DNA of 64,000 nt from Treponema_C sp050320395 (GCF_050320395.1 NZ_CP144459.1:1612001-1676000); one strand, 5' to 3'; positions 1 to 9,380 are shown, counted from the first letter of the stretch. Notes: generated from the letters alone by a model not told the origin. Numbers and translations are program-made.

Positions 1-823
1 CGTAAAATTTGTTTTCTCCGGTTGAGGGGTCGCGGCTGAAACATACGCCCGTTCCCGAATCGTCGCCGAAGTTTCCGAATACCATGGACTGAATATTAAC
101 CGCCGTTCCCGCAAGGCCGCGGATACTGTTCAATGCGCGGTACTTGATGGCGCGTTCATTCATCCACGAACCGAATACGGCATTGATGGCACCCCACATT
201 TGCTCGACGGGGTTTTGGGGGAAGTCCTTTCCCGTGTGTTTTTTATAAATCTCTTTGTAGCGTTCTACCAGTTTTTTTAAGTCGTCGGCATCAAGGTCGG
301 TGTCGAGCTTTACGCCCTTGGAAACCTTAATGTCGTCCAAAGCGTTTTCAAAACCTTCGGAAGGAACGCCCATAGCAACATCGCCGAACATTTGAATAAA
401 GCGGCGGTATGCGTCCCATGCGAAACGCGGATTTCCCGTTTTCGCCGATAAACCTTCGACTGCCTTGTCGTTCATACCCAGGTTTAAGATGGTATCCATC
501 ATACCGGGCATGGACAGGGCGGCACCGGAGCGGACCGACACCAAAAGAGGGTCGTTTGCATCTCCGAGTTTTTTACCCATAAGTTTTTCAAGGCGCTCAA
601 GATGTTCCGCAACTTCGCTTTCAAGTCCGTCGGGATATTTTTTTCCGTTTTCGTAGTATAATTTACAAACCTCAGTTGAAATGGTAAACCCGGGCGGAAC
701 GGGAATTCCCAAATTAGTCATTTCGGCCAAATTTGCACCCTTTCCGCCGAGACCTTCTTTCATGGATGCATCGCCTTCGGCTTTACCGTTGCCGAAAAAA
801 TAGACAAACTTTGTCTTTGTCAT
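1..823 (-). CDS. ppdK: Pyruvate, phosphate dikinase, 5' part (runs off left edge)
   Basis: Interconverts pyruvate, ATP and phosphate with PEP, AMP and pyrophosphate in the cytoplasm; in fermentative spirochetes it usually serves glycolysis or PEP formation. About 274 N-terminal residues are visible, starting MTKTKFVYFFG, with the family signatures GLGGKGANLAEM (about residues 25-36), VSVRSGAALSMPGMMDTILNLG and the GDDSGTGVCFSRDP nucleotide-binding segment near the window edge. The start is the ATG at 821-823, with an AAGGAGAA ribosome site at 833-840. The phosphohistidine and PEP-binding domains lie outside the window. A strong promoter sits just upstream, back to back with that of the CapA-like gene. 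Family assignment is secure. Confidence 0.96.
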   Translation of the reverse strand, partial: MTKTKFVYFFGNGKAEGDASMKEGLGGKGANLAEMTNLGIPVPPGFTISTEVCKLYYENGKKYPDGLESEVAEHLERLEKLMGKKLGDANDPLLVSVRSGAALSMPGMMDTILNLGMNDKAVEGLSAKTGNPRFAWDAYRRFIQMFGDVAMGVPSEGFENALDDIKVSKGVKLDTDLDADDLKKLVERYKEIYKKHTGKDFPQNPVEQMWGAINAVFGSWMNERAIKYRALNSIRGLAGTAVNIQSMVFGNFGDDSGTGVCFSRDPSTGENKFY

Positions 824-857
824 GAAATTGTTTTCTCCTTATCAGAATTATTTTCAC

Positions 858-886
858 ATTGTACATTGAAAAAATAACGCTGTCAA
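858..886 (-). promoter_or_regulatory. Sigma-70-type promoter for ppdK
   Basis: On the minus strand a perfect TTGACA (886-881) and TACAAT (863-858) are separated by exactly 17 bp. This lies 35 bp upstream of the ppdK start and physically overlaps the promoter reading the other way into the CapA-like gene. Confidence 0.75.
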
Positions 887-894
887 TGTATATT
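866..894 (+). promoter_or_regulatory. Sigma-70-type promoter for the CapA-like gene
   Basis: TTGAAA (866-871) and TATATT (889-894) with a 17-bp spacer. The -10 ends only 6 bp before the ATG at 901, so transcription would begin at or next to the start codon, giving a leaderless or near-leaderless message. No Shine-Dalgarno sequence is visible before 901, which agrees with this. Confidence 0.6.
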
Positions 895-900
895 CTGTAT

Positions 901-2124
901 ATGGCAAAACTTTTGTACCTTATATCCGTTTTATGCAGCTTTTTAATCTTTTCATGTGCATCCGTACACGAAAATCTTCAAAACGAACCGGCAGCGAATA
1001 CGCAAACAACGGTGAGTACAAAAGCGGAACGGAAAAATCCGCCCAAACAGGAACCTTTGAAACTTTGTTTTGCAGGCGATATTATGGCGCATAATGTCAA
1101 CTTCCGTATGAAAGACTACAGCCTTATATACCGCGATGTTAAAACACTGTTGAACAGTAAGGATCTGGCCTTCGCAAACCTCGAAACGCCGATTTGCGAT
1201 GAACTTCCCTATCAAACTTTTCCGAACTTCAATATTCACGGCGAATACGCCCAAGCAGCCATCGATGCGGGGTTTAACGTATTTTCGCTCGCAAACAACC
1301 ATACAAATGACCAGGGAACGGAGGGCATCCGCGGAAGCGCCGATTTTTTTGCAAAAGCGCGTTCACAAGGAGTCTACAGTGCGGGGATAAAAAAACCGGG
1401 AAGCGATGAGCTCACTTACGAATTGATTGAAGTTCAGGGCTGGAAAATCCTCTTTGCCGCGGTAACCGAAATTGTCAATTTTAACCGCCACAACGATTTA
1501 TTCGATTTTTACCCCTTTACCGAAAAGGGAAAACTCACATTAAAGAACGAACTGATACGTTTACAAAAAGAAAACCCATGCGATGTTTTTATTTTAAGCG
1601 TTCATTCGGCCGATCCGGAATATGTTTTGGAGGTTACAAGCGAAAGGCGCGAATATTTTTATTCGTTATTGGACTTGGGAGTCGATATCATCTGGGCAAA
1701 CCATTCCCATGTTTCAAAGCCGTGGGAACGGGTAAGCTGCAAGGTAACGGAAGACGGCACAAACCGAAAAACGGAAAAACTCATTATGTACGGGATGGGA
1801 AACACAATTTCCGGACAAAACATTCCCATAAATTTTGAAAATCCCGCCCATCCCTACGAGTACACGGGCACCGGCATCCTCCTTCAAGTAGATTTAAAGC
1901 AGGAGGAAAACACGGCGGAAAGCGGGTTTGGCGGGCGGCCGCTTTTAAAAATCGCCGATATAGAACCCGAGATTATTGTAACTCATGTCGATAAGGGGTA
2001 TAATTTTGTTATAAGGCGGTTGAATGAGAACCTGATAGCACAGCAGGATAAAAGATTGGCCGCATATTATAAAAAGCGTTTGGAATTGATGAAAAACATA
2101 CGGGAAATTACTACATGCCGATAG
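901..2124 (+). CDS. CapA-family metallophosphatase-like lipoprotein
   Basis: Resembles PGA_cap/CapA proteins, calcineurin-like phosphoesterases often linked to poly-gamma-glutamate capsule but frequently of unknown role. From the ATG at 901 the protein is 407 aa. The N-terminus is a lipoprotein signal (hydrophobic run ending IFSC), so it should be membrane-anchored outside the cytoplasm. CapA motifs are FAGDIMAHN, ANLETPICD, SLANNHTND, LSVHSADPEY and WANHSHVSKPWE, supplying the usual Asp/Asn/His metal ligands. The open frame extends upstream to a TTG at 859, but that lies inside the promoter, so 901 is preferred. It overlaps the helicase start by 10 bp. No capBC genes are nearby, so a capsule role is not supported. 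Confidence 0.85.
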   Translation: MAKLLYLISVLCSFLIFSCASVHENLQNEPAANTQTTVSTKAERKNPPKQEPLKLCFAGDIMAHNVNFRMKDYSLIYRDVKTLLNSKDLAFANLETPICDELPYQTFPNFNIHGEYAQAAIDAGFNVFSLANNHTNDQGTEGIRGSADFFAKARSQGVYSAGIKKPGSDELTYELIEVQGWKILFAAVTEIVNFNRHNDLFDFYPFTEKGKLTLKNELIRLQKENPCDVFILSVHSADPEYVLEVTSERREYFYSLLDLGVDIIWANHSHVSKPWERVSCKVTEDGTNRKTEKLIMYGMGNTISGQNIPINFENPAHPYEYTGTGILLQVDLKQEENTAESGFGGRPLLKIADIEPEIIVTHVDKGYNFVIRRLNENLIAQQDKRLAAYYKKRLELMKNIREITTCR

Positions 2125-4751
2125 ATTACCGGGCCTTGCCCGTTTACGAGCAAAAAGAACTTATACTCGATGCGATTAAAAAAAATCAGGCAATAGTCGT
2201 ACAAAGCCCCACCGGTTCGGGGAAAACCACCCAGCTGCCCGTAATCCTCTATGAGGCGGGCTTTGCCGATGCGGGAATGATTGCCGTAACTCAGCCGCGC
2301 CGTATTGCCGCCCTGTCGGTAAGTGAATTTATCGCAAAACAGCTGGGCTGCACTTATCCGGGAACGGTCGGCTATAAAATGCGCTTTGAAGACAAAACCG
2401 ATTTTTCAACCAAAATAAAGATTATGACCGACGGCATTTTGCTTCAGGAAATGAAGCTTGACCCCATGCTGTCGCGCTATTCGGTTATCATGGTCGACGA
2501 AGCACACGAGCGCAGTTTAAACATCGATTTTGTACTCGGCCTTTTAAAGCGTGTTTTAAAAGAGCGGCCCGATTTTAAAGTGATTGTATCGTCGGCAACG
2601 ATGAACGCCGAAGCTTTTTCCGCCTATTTTAACGATTGTCCTATTGTAACAATCAATACAATCACCTACCCCGTTACGATTGTCTACGACCCGCCTTCAA
2701 TTCCCGCAAGTACGGCTTCTTTAAGCGCCTCGGAAGCCCTTTTGGCAAAAATCGAAGATACGATAAGCCGCGTGTTGGACAGTAAATACGAGGGCGGAAT
2801 TTTATGCTTTTTACCCGGAGAAAAAATCATCAAAGACTGTATCCGTCGTCTCGGCCGCGCACCTTTTTCGCGGCGCATTTTTCTTATTCCGCTGTACGGA
2901 CGGCTTGCAAAAGAAGAACAGGAGCGCGTTTTTATAAATCCTCCCTTCGGCCGCAAAAAGGTTATCGTTTCGACAAACATCGCCGAAACAAGCGTAACCA
3001 TTCCCGGCATTACAACCGTTATAGACAGCGGCTTGGCAAAACTGAACTATTACAATCCGCGCAGTTTTACCTCAAGCTTGACCGAAACCCTCGTGTCGAA
3101 AGCGTCGTGCAATCAGCGTAAGGGGCGCGCCGGGCGTACCCACAGCGGCGTATGTTACCGCCTCTATCCGCGAAAGGATTTTGAAAACCGCAGCCTCTAC
3201 ACAATGGAAGAAATATACCGTACCGACTTATGCGAAGTGGTGCTCCGCATGGCGGAACTCGGTATACGCGATTTTGAGCAGTTTGAATTTATTTCGCCGC
3301 CCGGCCGTGAAGGGCTTATAGGCGGTGTGGAAACGCTTAATATGCTCGGCGCCTTGGAAAAGGACAACAGTCTTTCCAAAATCGGAGAGCTTATGGCGGC
3401 TTTTCCCCTTATGCCGCGCCAAAGCCGCATTATCGTTGAAGCGATTTTGCGTTATCCCGATGTTATAGAAGAAGTGCTTATCGCCGCCGCCTTTTTGTCG
3501 GCGCACTCGCCCTTTATGCTTCCGCCCGGCGAAGAAAGCGATGCCCGGCGCGCCCATCACGAGTTCCGAGATATGAGGGGCGATTTTGTATCCTATGTAA
3601 ACATATTCAAACGGTACGGCGAAGCAAAAAACAAATTGCGGTTTTGCCAAAAAAGCTATCTTGACGAGCGCGTTATGGCCGAAATAGTCAATATAAAAGA
3701 GCAGTTGGAACAAATAGTCGGCTCTTTAGGCCTTCCCGTTGTCGGAGGCGGTCATCCGGACGATTATTTAACCTGTATAGCCGCAGGTATGATTCAGTTT
3801 GTGTGCATACGCGAAAAAAAAGAAAGCTATCAAAGTTTAACCGCCGAACACATTCAAATACATCCGGGTTCCTGCATGTTCCGCGCAGACCCCCTCTATA
3901 TTGTTGCAGGAGAAATCGTTCGTACCTCGCGCATGTTCGCCATGTCGGTTTCTCCGCTTACAAGGGCGGTGTTATCGCGCCTCGACGAGGGGATGGCAGA
4001 GCGCCTTGCGGCAATGACGGGGAAAAGTACCCGATCCGGCATAAAAAACAAAGCCGGGGCCGGCGGCGATGAAAGGGCGGCAAGAGAAAACCTCGGGCGC
4101 AACAAAAAAGAGACGGGCGGCAAACAGGGCAGGCTTTGCAAAAAAGAACGATTATCCGACAGCGCACATATTGCAAGAGCAAACGTTGAAAATGTAAACG
4201 CGGAAAACGTCATCATAGGCGGCATAGTCTTTGCCGTCGAAAAAATCAAGGGTAAAAAGCACCTTATTATGCCCTACTCTCTTTTACAAAAAGCCGCCCA
4301 AGCCGACGAAGATCCGGGACGTCTTGCACAGGCGGGAAAACTGCGCGTAAAAGTCGAATACGGAAAGCACGCCCTCTTAACCGGGGAGCGATTAAGCCTT
4401 GCCCTGCGGGTTGTAAAAGAAACGGATTTACGGCCCCTCACCGAGAGCGGATGGGAGCGCACGCTGAACCTGTCATTTGCAGAAGAAGCGGAAAAACTGT
4501 TTAACGCCCTGCCGGTTATCCTTCGCACGGCCCCCGTAAAAAAGGGCGGAAAAGAAATCGGTTTTATCGGCCTGTGTACCGACGGCAGGGGAACCTATTG
4601 GCTTAAAGTATCGAAAAGCTTTACTACGGCACTCAATGCAAGCCTTTCAAGTTTGGAGGTGCTTATAGACGAAGCGCCCGATTCTATGAGCGAAGCGGAT
4701 AAAGGGCGGCTTAACAGACTCTACCGAAAACTCAACGATTTATATGAATAA
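2115..4751 (+). CDS. hrpA: DEAH-box ATP-dependent RNA helicase, HrpA-like
   Basis: Cytoplasmic superfamily 2 helicase of 878 aa. Motifs in order: GSGKTTQ (I, about residue 36), TQPRRIAA (Ia), DEAHERS (II, about 129), SSATMN (III), STNIAETSVTIPGI (V) and QRKGRAGRTHSG (VI), then the HA2/winged-helix region with MAELGI and FPLMPRQSR. Residues about 635-700 form a Lys/Arg/Gly-rich, probably unstructured insert, followed by an OB-fold-like C-terminus. It is much shorter than E. coli HrpA (about 1300 aa) and nearer HrpB in length, but the DEAH box and HA2 text look more HrpA/DHX-like. It starts inside the end of the CapA-like gene, implying co-transcription. Substrate unknown. Confidence 0.9.
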   Translation: MPIDYRALPVYEQKELILDAIKKNQAIVVQSPTGSGKTTQLPVILYEAGFADAGMIAVTQPRRIAALSVSEFIAKQLGCTYPGTVGYKMRFEDKTDFSTKIKIMTDGILLQEMKLDPMLSRYSVIMVDEAHERSLNIDFVLGLLKRVLKERPDFKVIVSSATMNAEAFSAYFNDCPIVTINTITYPVTIVYDPPSIPASTASLSASEALLAKIEDTISRVLDSKYEGGILCFLPGEKIIKDCIRRLGRAPFSRRIFLIPLYGRLAKEEQERVFINPPFGRKKVIVSTNIAETSVTIPGITTVIDSGLAKLNYYNPRSFTSSLTETLVSKASCNQRKGRAGRTHSGVCYRLYPRKDFENRSLYTMEEIYRTDLCEVVLRMAELGIRDFEQFEFISPPGREGLIGGVETLNMLGALEKDNSLSKIGELMAAFPLMPRQSRIIVEAILRYPDVIEEVLIAAAFLSAHSPFMLPPGEESDARRAHHEFRDMRGDFVSYVNIFKRYGEAKNKLRFCQKSYLDERVMAEIVNIKEQLEQIVGSLGLPVVGGGHPDDYLTCIAAGMIQFVCIREKKESYQSLTAEHIQIHPGSCMFRADPLYIVAGEIVRTSRMFAMSVSPLTRAVLSRLDEGMAERLAAMTGKSTRSGIKNKAGAGGDERAARENLGRNKKETGGKQGRLCKKERLSDSAHIARANVENVNAENVIIGGIVFAVEKIKGKKHLIMPYSLLQKAAQADEDPGRLAQAGKLRVKVEYGKHALLTGERLSLALRVVKETDLRPLTESGWERTLNLSFAEEAEKLFNALPVILRTAPVKKGGKEIGFIGLCTDGRGTYWLKVSKSFTTALNASLSSLEVLIDEAPDSMSEADKGRLNRLYRKLNDLYE

Positions 4752-4856
4752 CTTATACGAATAACCTAATGCAGGGTAACCGCGGCCGTGTATTGTTCCG
4801 TCTATTGACTGTTTTAAGTACATGGGATAATATTAAAGAGGAGTTTGGATTATCCC

Positions 4857-6119
4857 ATGAAACTAAGGACAAGAAAAAACGCATTTTTACAGCGTCATGC
4901 GGACAAAACAATACAAAGACTCGCCTCTTCATATCCGGCCGTGCTGCTGACGGGAGCCAGGCAAACGGGAAAAACAACCCTCTTAAAAAAAATTACGAAT
5001 GCCGAAACTATTCCGTATCTTACCTTTGACGACCCGACGGAAGAACTGTTTGCGGCAACCGATCCTAAATCATTTTTGGCATTTCATCCTCATCCCGTTA
5101 TATTTGATGAGATTCAATATGTCCCGCATTTGTTCCGCTACTTGAAAATTGAAATCGATAAAAACCGCCGTAACGGAATGTATTACCTTACCGGCAGCCA
5201 GCAATTTAAACTCATGGAAACGGCAACGGAAAGTCTTTCGGGAAGAATAGGCATTGTGCAGCTCTATCCCCTTTCCGCCCGTGAAATCAGGCAGGACATA
5301 TTTTCGGACAGCTTTATTCCTACAAAAAAATATTTTCTTGAAAGAAGCAAGGCTTTTTCGGCTTATACATTTTCAATTCATAAAACATGGCAGGCTATTT
5401 ATGCCGGAGGTTATCCTGAAGTCATTAAGGGAAAAGTTGCGCCCGCCGATTTTTATGCAAACTATCTTAAAACCTATATTGAACGTGATATTAAAAAACT
5501 GACACAGGTTGCCGATGAAATGCAGTTTTTGCAATTTATCACGGTTGCGGCCTCCCGTACAAGTCAACTGGTCAATTACGGCGATATGGCGCGGGAGTGC
5601 GGCATAAGCGAAGTTACCGCAAAAAAATGGCTTTCTCTTTTGGTTACCTCCGGTCTTGTGTATTTATTGAAGCCCTATTCGTCGAATGTCGAAAAACGGG
5701 TTGTTAAAACTCCGAAAATGTATTTTATCGATACGGGACTTGCAGCTTATTTAACGCGCTGGACAAATCCTGAAGTTATGCAAACCGGCGCAATGGCGGG
5801 TTCCTTTTTTGAAACCTATGTTATCGCTGAAATTATAAAATCTTTTGCCAACAACGGAGAAGAAGCTCCGCTTTATTTTTACCGTGATAAAGATAAAATC
5901 GAAATAGATGTGCTTATCGAACGCAATAACACAATTTACCCTGTTGAAATAAAAAAAACGGCAACTCCGAATACCGAAGATGCAAAAAATTTTTTCATCA
6001 TGAACAGACTAAAAAACGTGCGCATAGGTCAGGGAACAATTATCTGCAACTGTAGTCAGGTTGCAGCGGTTACAAAAAATAAAATAAGCGTTCTCGCCGT
6101 TCCCCTTGAGTTTATATAG
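4857..6119 (+). CDS. AAA-type ATPase with DUF4143 domain
   Basis: A 420-aa member of the widespread single-gene ATPase family (AAA_14 plus DUF4143), whose function is generally unknown. Walker A is GARQTGKTT (about residue 26) and Walker B is VIFDEIQYV; TGSQQFKLM looks like a sensor segment. The C-terminal half has the DUF4143 pattern: a winged-helix-like stretch (GISEVTAKKWLSLLVTSGLVY), YFIDTGLAAYL, then a PD-(D/E)XK-like FYRDKDKIEIDVLIE...YPVEIKKT. Start chosen at ATG 4857; AAAGAGGAG lies 13 bp upstream, while the TTG at 4845 touches it too closely. The stop overlaps the convergent hemW end by 8 bp. Confidence 0.85.
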   Translation: MKLRTRKNAFLQRHADKTIQRLASSYPAVLLTGARQTGKTTLLKKITNAETIPYLTFDDPTEELFAATDPKSFLAFHPHPVIFDEIQYVPHLFRYLKIEIDKNRRNGMYYLTGSQQFKLMETATESLSGRIGIVQLYPLSAREIRQDIFSDSFIPTKKYFLERSKAFSAYTFSIHKTWQAIYAGGYPEVIKGKVAPADFYANYLKTYIERDIKKLTQVADEMQFLQFITVAASRTSQLVNYGDMARECGISEVTAKKWLSLLVTSGLVYLLKPYSSNVEKRVVKTPKMYFIDTGLAAYLTRWTNPEVMQTGAMAGSFFETYVIAEIIKSFANNGEEAPLYFYRDKDKIEIDVLIERNNTIYPVEIKKTATPNTEDAKNFFIMNRLKNVRIGQGTIICNCSQVAAVTKNKISVLAVPLEFI

Positions 6120-7395
6120 CGATTATTTCCGCAAGAAATTCGTTTAAGAACAAGAGGCCTTCTTTTGTAAGGCGGTAGGTTTTGCCGTCGGTTTCGGCTA
6201 AAGCCCGTTTTTGCCAGCGGGTAAAAACCGGTTCGATAAAATCCGTAAGCTCAAGGCCGAAGCGTTTTTTGAATTCGGCATCGCTTACGCCCTCAAGCAT
6301 ACGGAAGCCCATCATCAAAAATTCGGTTATTGCCTCATCTTGACTTATGTGTTCGAGCGCACTGACCGATTCGGGGACAACAAGGTTTTGTGCAGCCTGC
6401 CCGGAGACGGCCGCACTTGTACCGTTTTTTAAGCCCGTCCAAAAGTCCGTGTATGCTTTAATGTCGCGCGTGCCCGTATAGCGGACGGAACCGACCGTTC
6501 CGACGGCGGCGGTACCTAAGCCGATATAATCTTTCATCTGCCAGTAGGCGCGGTTGTGGACGCTTTCAAAGCCCCTTTTGGCAAAATTGGACACTTCGTA
6601 TTGGCTGTAGCCCGCTTTTTCGAGTATACCGCGGCCTAAAAGCCACTGCTCGTCGGCGGTATCTTCATCCCGGGCAATAAGGCCTTCAGCTATGTGCTTT
6701 TCAAGAGGTGTTCCCGTTTCTACCATAAGGCTGTAAAGCGATATGTGGTCAGGCTCATAACTCAGCAATTCACGTAGCCCTGAACAAAAATCATCGGTGC
6801 TTAACCGGGGAAGCCCCGCAATAAGATCGCAGGAAAAGCGCCTGCCCAAAGACGCTAAGGAAGCCCCGCTTCGGAAATCCGGTGACGTACCGGCAAGGGA
6901 CCGGGAAGTTTTTTGTCCGTTTTTGCGCCATTGTTGTAAATTTTCGAGGGCACCTTTGATTTGCTCAGGAGAGGAGCGACGTCCTATAAGGCGCAAAACA
7001 TCATCGTTAAAGGTTTGAATGCCGGCTGAAATGCGGTTTATGCCCGCTTCGGAAGCTCTTTCAAGATAGGAACAAACACCGTCCGGGCCTTGTTCGGCAA
7101 TGTCGGCGCAGTTGACTTCAAGGGTAATTTCGGCTTCCGCTTTAGGCGGACAGAGTTTGTACAAGCCTTCTAAAAGACGCTTCAGCTGTACGGGAGACAA
7201 AAGCCCCGGAGTACCGCCTCCGACATAGATACTCGACCATTCGCTTATACCGTGCAGATGTTTACGGTATGCCGCTTCGTTAAGCAGTGCATCCATATAG
7301 GAGTCGGGAATCGGGCAATCGGCAAGCGGGACCGAAAAAAAATCACAGTATAAACATTTCGATTTACAAAAAGGGATATGGACGTATAAATACAT
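6112..7395 (-). CDS. hemW: Radical SAM heme chaperone HemW-like (HemN-related)
   Basis: Belongs to the HemW branch of the HemN family: a radical SAM protein that binds heme and a 4Fe-4S cluster rather than oxidising coproporphyrinogen. The cluster motif is at the N-terminus (IPFCKSKCLYCDF, Cys spacing CxxxCxxC). SAM-binding features YVGGGTPGLL and INRISAGIQTFNDDVL follow, and YEVSNFAKRGFESVHNRAYW is the conserved HemW centre. The 427-aa length is slightly long because of a Ser/Arg-rich insert around residues 155-185. Its start touches the stop of the signal peptidase-like gene by one base, so the two are an operon. No heme biosynthesis genes are in the window. Confidence 0.9.
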   Translation of the reverse strand: MYLYVHIPFCKSKCLYCDFFSVPLADCPIPDSYMDALLNEAAYRKHLHGISEWSSIYVGGGTPGLLSPVQLKRLLEGLYKLCPPKAEAEITLEVNCADIAEQGPDGVCSYLERASEAGINRISAGIQTFNDDVLRLIGRRSSPEQIKGALENLQQWRKNGQKTSRSLAGTSPDFRSGASLASLGRRFSCDLIAGLPRLSTDDFCSGLRELLSYEPDHISLYSLMVETGTPLEKHIAEGLIARDEDTADEQWLLGRGILEKAGYSQYEVSNFAKRGFESVHNRAYWQMKDYIGLGTAAVGTVGSVRYTGTRDIKAYTDFWTGLKNGTSAAVSGQAAQNLVVPESVSALEHISQDEAITEFLMMGFRMLEGVSDAEFKKRFGLELTDFIEPVFTRWQKRALAETDGKTYRLTKEGLLFLNEFLAEIIAI

Positions 7396-8123
7396 TAATA
7401 GAGTTTTTTTATGTCCGTAAAAGGATAATACTGTACAAGCGCTTTTCCGCTGATATTTGAGGCGTTAACGGGACCGAACAGGCGTGAGTCAAAGGCCGAA
7501 ACGCGGTTATCGCAAAGGACAAAGTACTCGTCCGGGCCCAATGTAAGCGGTTCGGTTTTTCCCTGAGCGCCCATACTTGTATCCCACATAGCCGGAAGGG
7601 TGTCGATGAGAATCTTGTAATCCGTTGAAGAAAGTTCAAACTCGGTTAAAAAATGGGCGGAATCGGCTTTTTTGATATAAGCGATATAGTCATCGATATA
7701 AACGGTATCGCCGGGAAAAGCGGCCAAACGGAAAAGAGATGCGGAAGAACAGTTCGAGTCCGAATCGGAAAAAAGCGCGAAGCGCCCGAAAGTCAACATT
7801 GAGGCGGTAAAGGAAACGGCCCTTTGAAAGAAATTCAATTCGACTTTTTCGGAAGATTCGACTCGGACAATATCGCCGCGTTCCAACTTTTCGGTTCCTA
7901 AAAATTCGGGTCTGCCGGGTGCAACAGGCAGTACAAAGAGAGCCGCATTTTTGGAAAGAGACGGTTTCATGGACGACGATAAAATCAATACGGGGCATAA
8001 AAGAAATCCGAAAATCACTTGCAGACAAATCAGGGTCAATAAAAAAATGCCTATAATCAAAAGGATTTTATGCTTTAATTCTTTTTTACGCGCAAAGGCG
8101 AAATCGTATGAATTTACGGTCAT
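7395..8123 (-). CDS. lepB: Signal peptidase I-like protein lacking the general-base lysine
   Basis: S26-family protein of 242 aa with one N-terminal membrane segment (about residues 19-45). Signal peptidase I cleaves Sec signal peptides with a Ser/Lys dyad. Box B is intact (SSSMKPSL, Ser51), as are box D's FPGDTVYI and box E's CDNRVSAFDSRLFGPV. However, the residue just before the conserved Arg in box D, normally the catalytic Lys of KRVxGxPGD, is Phe131 (SLFRLAAFPGD). The DNA reads TTC there without ambiguity. It may therefore be a non-catalytic paralogue or use another base. A further signal peptidase probably exists elsewhere in the genome. Co-transcribed with hemW. Confidence 0.85.
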   Translation of the reverse strand: MTVNSYDFAFARKKELKHKILLIIGIFLLTLICLQVIFGFLLCPVLILSSSMKPSLSKNAALFVLPVAPGRPEFLGTEKLERGDIVRVESSEKVELNFFQRAVSFTASMLTFGRFALFSDSDSNCSSASLFRLAAFPGDTVYIDDYIAYIKKADSAHFLTEFELSSTDYKILIDTLPAMWDTSMGAQGKTEPLTLGPDEYFVLCDNRVSAFDSRLFGPVNASNISGKALVQYYPFTDIKKLY

Positions 8124-8234
8124 AAGATAAACATATCATATACGGCTTGAAATTACAAGCAAGCCGAAACGCCGAAAAATCCGGATACAATGCAGTCCCT
8201 TGCCTTTATCGTAATATCATATTAGTATCACGGT

Positions 8235-8903
8235 ATGAAAATGAAAAATACCTTAATTTCAGTATGGATAGCGGTACTCACCTTTCTTTCAGGTCTTTTA
8301 AACGGTGCGGCTTTTTCTTTATATGCAAGCGCCTTCAGTCATCATACGGGAAATCTTACGAAGGCGGCGGCGGCAATTTCTCACTTTGACTTTTTATCCG
8401 CGGCGAAGATTCTCTTACTCCCCCTTTCCTTTTTTGCAGGCTCTTTTATTTCAGGCGTACTTTTTTACGACAAGGACTTTAAGCTTGCAAAACGCTACGG
8501 CGTTCTTCTTATGAGTTTTTCCGTTGTCTTTGCCTGCCTCGGTTTTATCGAAGCCCCTATACTTATACATTCCGTTTTTATATGCCTGATTTTAGGAATA
8601 CAAAACGGAATGTTTATCTTTTACAAGGGAGTCTTAATCAGAACCGCGCATTTTACCGGTTACCTTACCGAAGCCGGCTTTTGTTTGGGCGCTTATTTTC
8701 GCACAAAGGCGGATAAAACAAAGCACGCAAGTGAATTAAAACGGAGTTTGTTTTATCTTGTAAGTATTCTGTGTTTTATGTTCGGAGCCTTTTGCTCGAT
8801 CCGTATCGGCAGGTCCTTTTTCTTTGCAGCGGCCTTCATATATTTTATCTGCGGTCTGTGTTATTTTACACTGAGAAAATTAAGGCATAAAATCAGGGCC
8901 TAA
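8235..8903 (+). CDS. DUF1275 (YoaK-like) membrane protein
   Basis: Integral membrane protein of 222 aa with about six hydrophobic segments. Two internal copies of the family signature are visible: HHTGNLTKAA in the first half and RTAHFTGYLTEAG after GIQNGM in the second, matching the internally duplicated DUF1275/YoaK pattern. Function of the family is unknown; transport has been suggested. The start at 8235 (MKMKN) follows a weak upstream region, with no good ribosome site. It is followed 4 bp later by another small membrane protein, so the two are probably co-transcribed. Confidence 0.75.
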   Translation: MKMKNTLISVWIAVLTFLSGLLNGAAFSLYASAFSHHTGNLTKAAAAISHFDFLSAAKILLLPLSFFAGSFISGVLFYDKDFKLAKRYGVLLMSFSVVFACLGFIEAPILIHSVFICLILGIQNGMFIFYKGVLIRTAHFTGYLTEAGFCLGAYFRTKADKTKHASELKRSLFYLVSILCFMFGAFCSIRIGRSFFFAAAFIYFICGLCYFTLRKLRHKIRA

Positions 8904-8906
8904 AAG

Positions 8907-9380
8907 ATGCAGAATATTTCAGCTTTGGCGGCAGGAATCTATTTTTTCTTTTTACTTGAATCACATTTTATAACCGCGCTCAGTGCGCTTATTTATTTTA
9001 AATGTGCAAAACCTTTTCCGCGCAAAATCGATGTGCGGAATAAACAATTCAATTTAAAAGACAACTATATAATCTGCATTCTTATTTCGGTTATCGGTAT
9101 TGTTATTGCCTTTTACTCTCTTAGGGCGGCGGCAGTATACACAGGATTTCAGACGCTGCTTATCGGCGCAGTCCGTATCTTTATGCCGAAATATTTTACC
9201 CGAATACGCAGCGTAAAAGACGCAGAGGATAGAAAATGCGTCCGTCTTGTTTTTTCTGTACAAAAACCGAATATTTTGTTTTCCGCCTGCGCCCTTAAAT
9301 CCTACGATGCCGTCGCCCGTGCAGGTTTTTGGCTGATCATCCTTTGTGCCGCACTGGAAAAACTGTTGATAAGGCAGTAA
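8907..9380 (+). CDS. Small membrane protein of unknown function
   Basis: Encodes 157 aa with hydrophobic segments at about residues 5-27, 53-75 and 130-150, and a basic loop between the second and third. I do not recognise a family. The 4-bp gap to the DUF1275 gene argues for one transcript. It is convergent with leuB, which ends 29 bp downstream. Confidence 0.6.
   Translation: MQNISALAAGIYFFFLLESHFITALSALIYFKCAKPFPRKIDVRNKQFNLKDNYIICILISVIGIVIAFYSLRAAAVYTGFQTLLIGAVRIFMPKYFTRIRSVKDAEDRKCVRLVFSVQKPNILFSACALKSYDAVARAGFWLIILCAALEKLLIRQ

Noticed and set aside
4769..5029. Frame overlapping the DUF4143 ATPase start on the same strand
   Set aside because: It lies out of frame with the clear Walker A-containing gene and has no recognisable domain.
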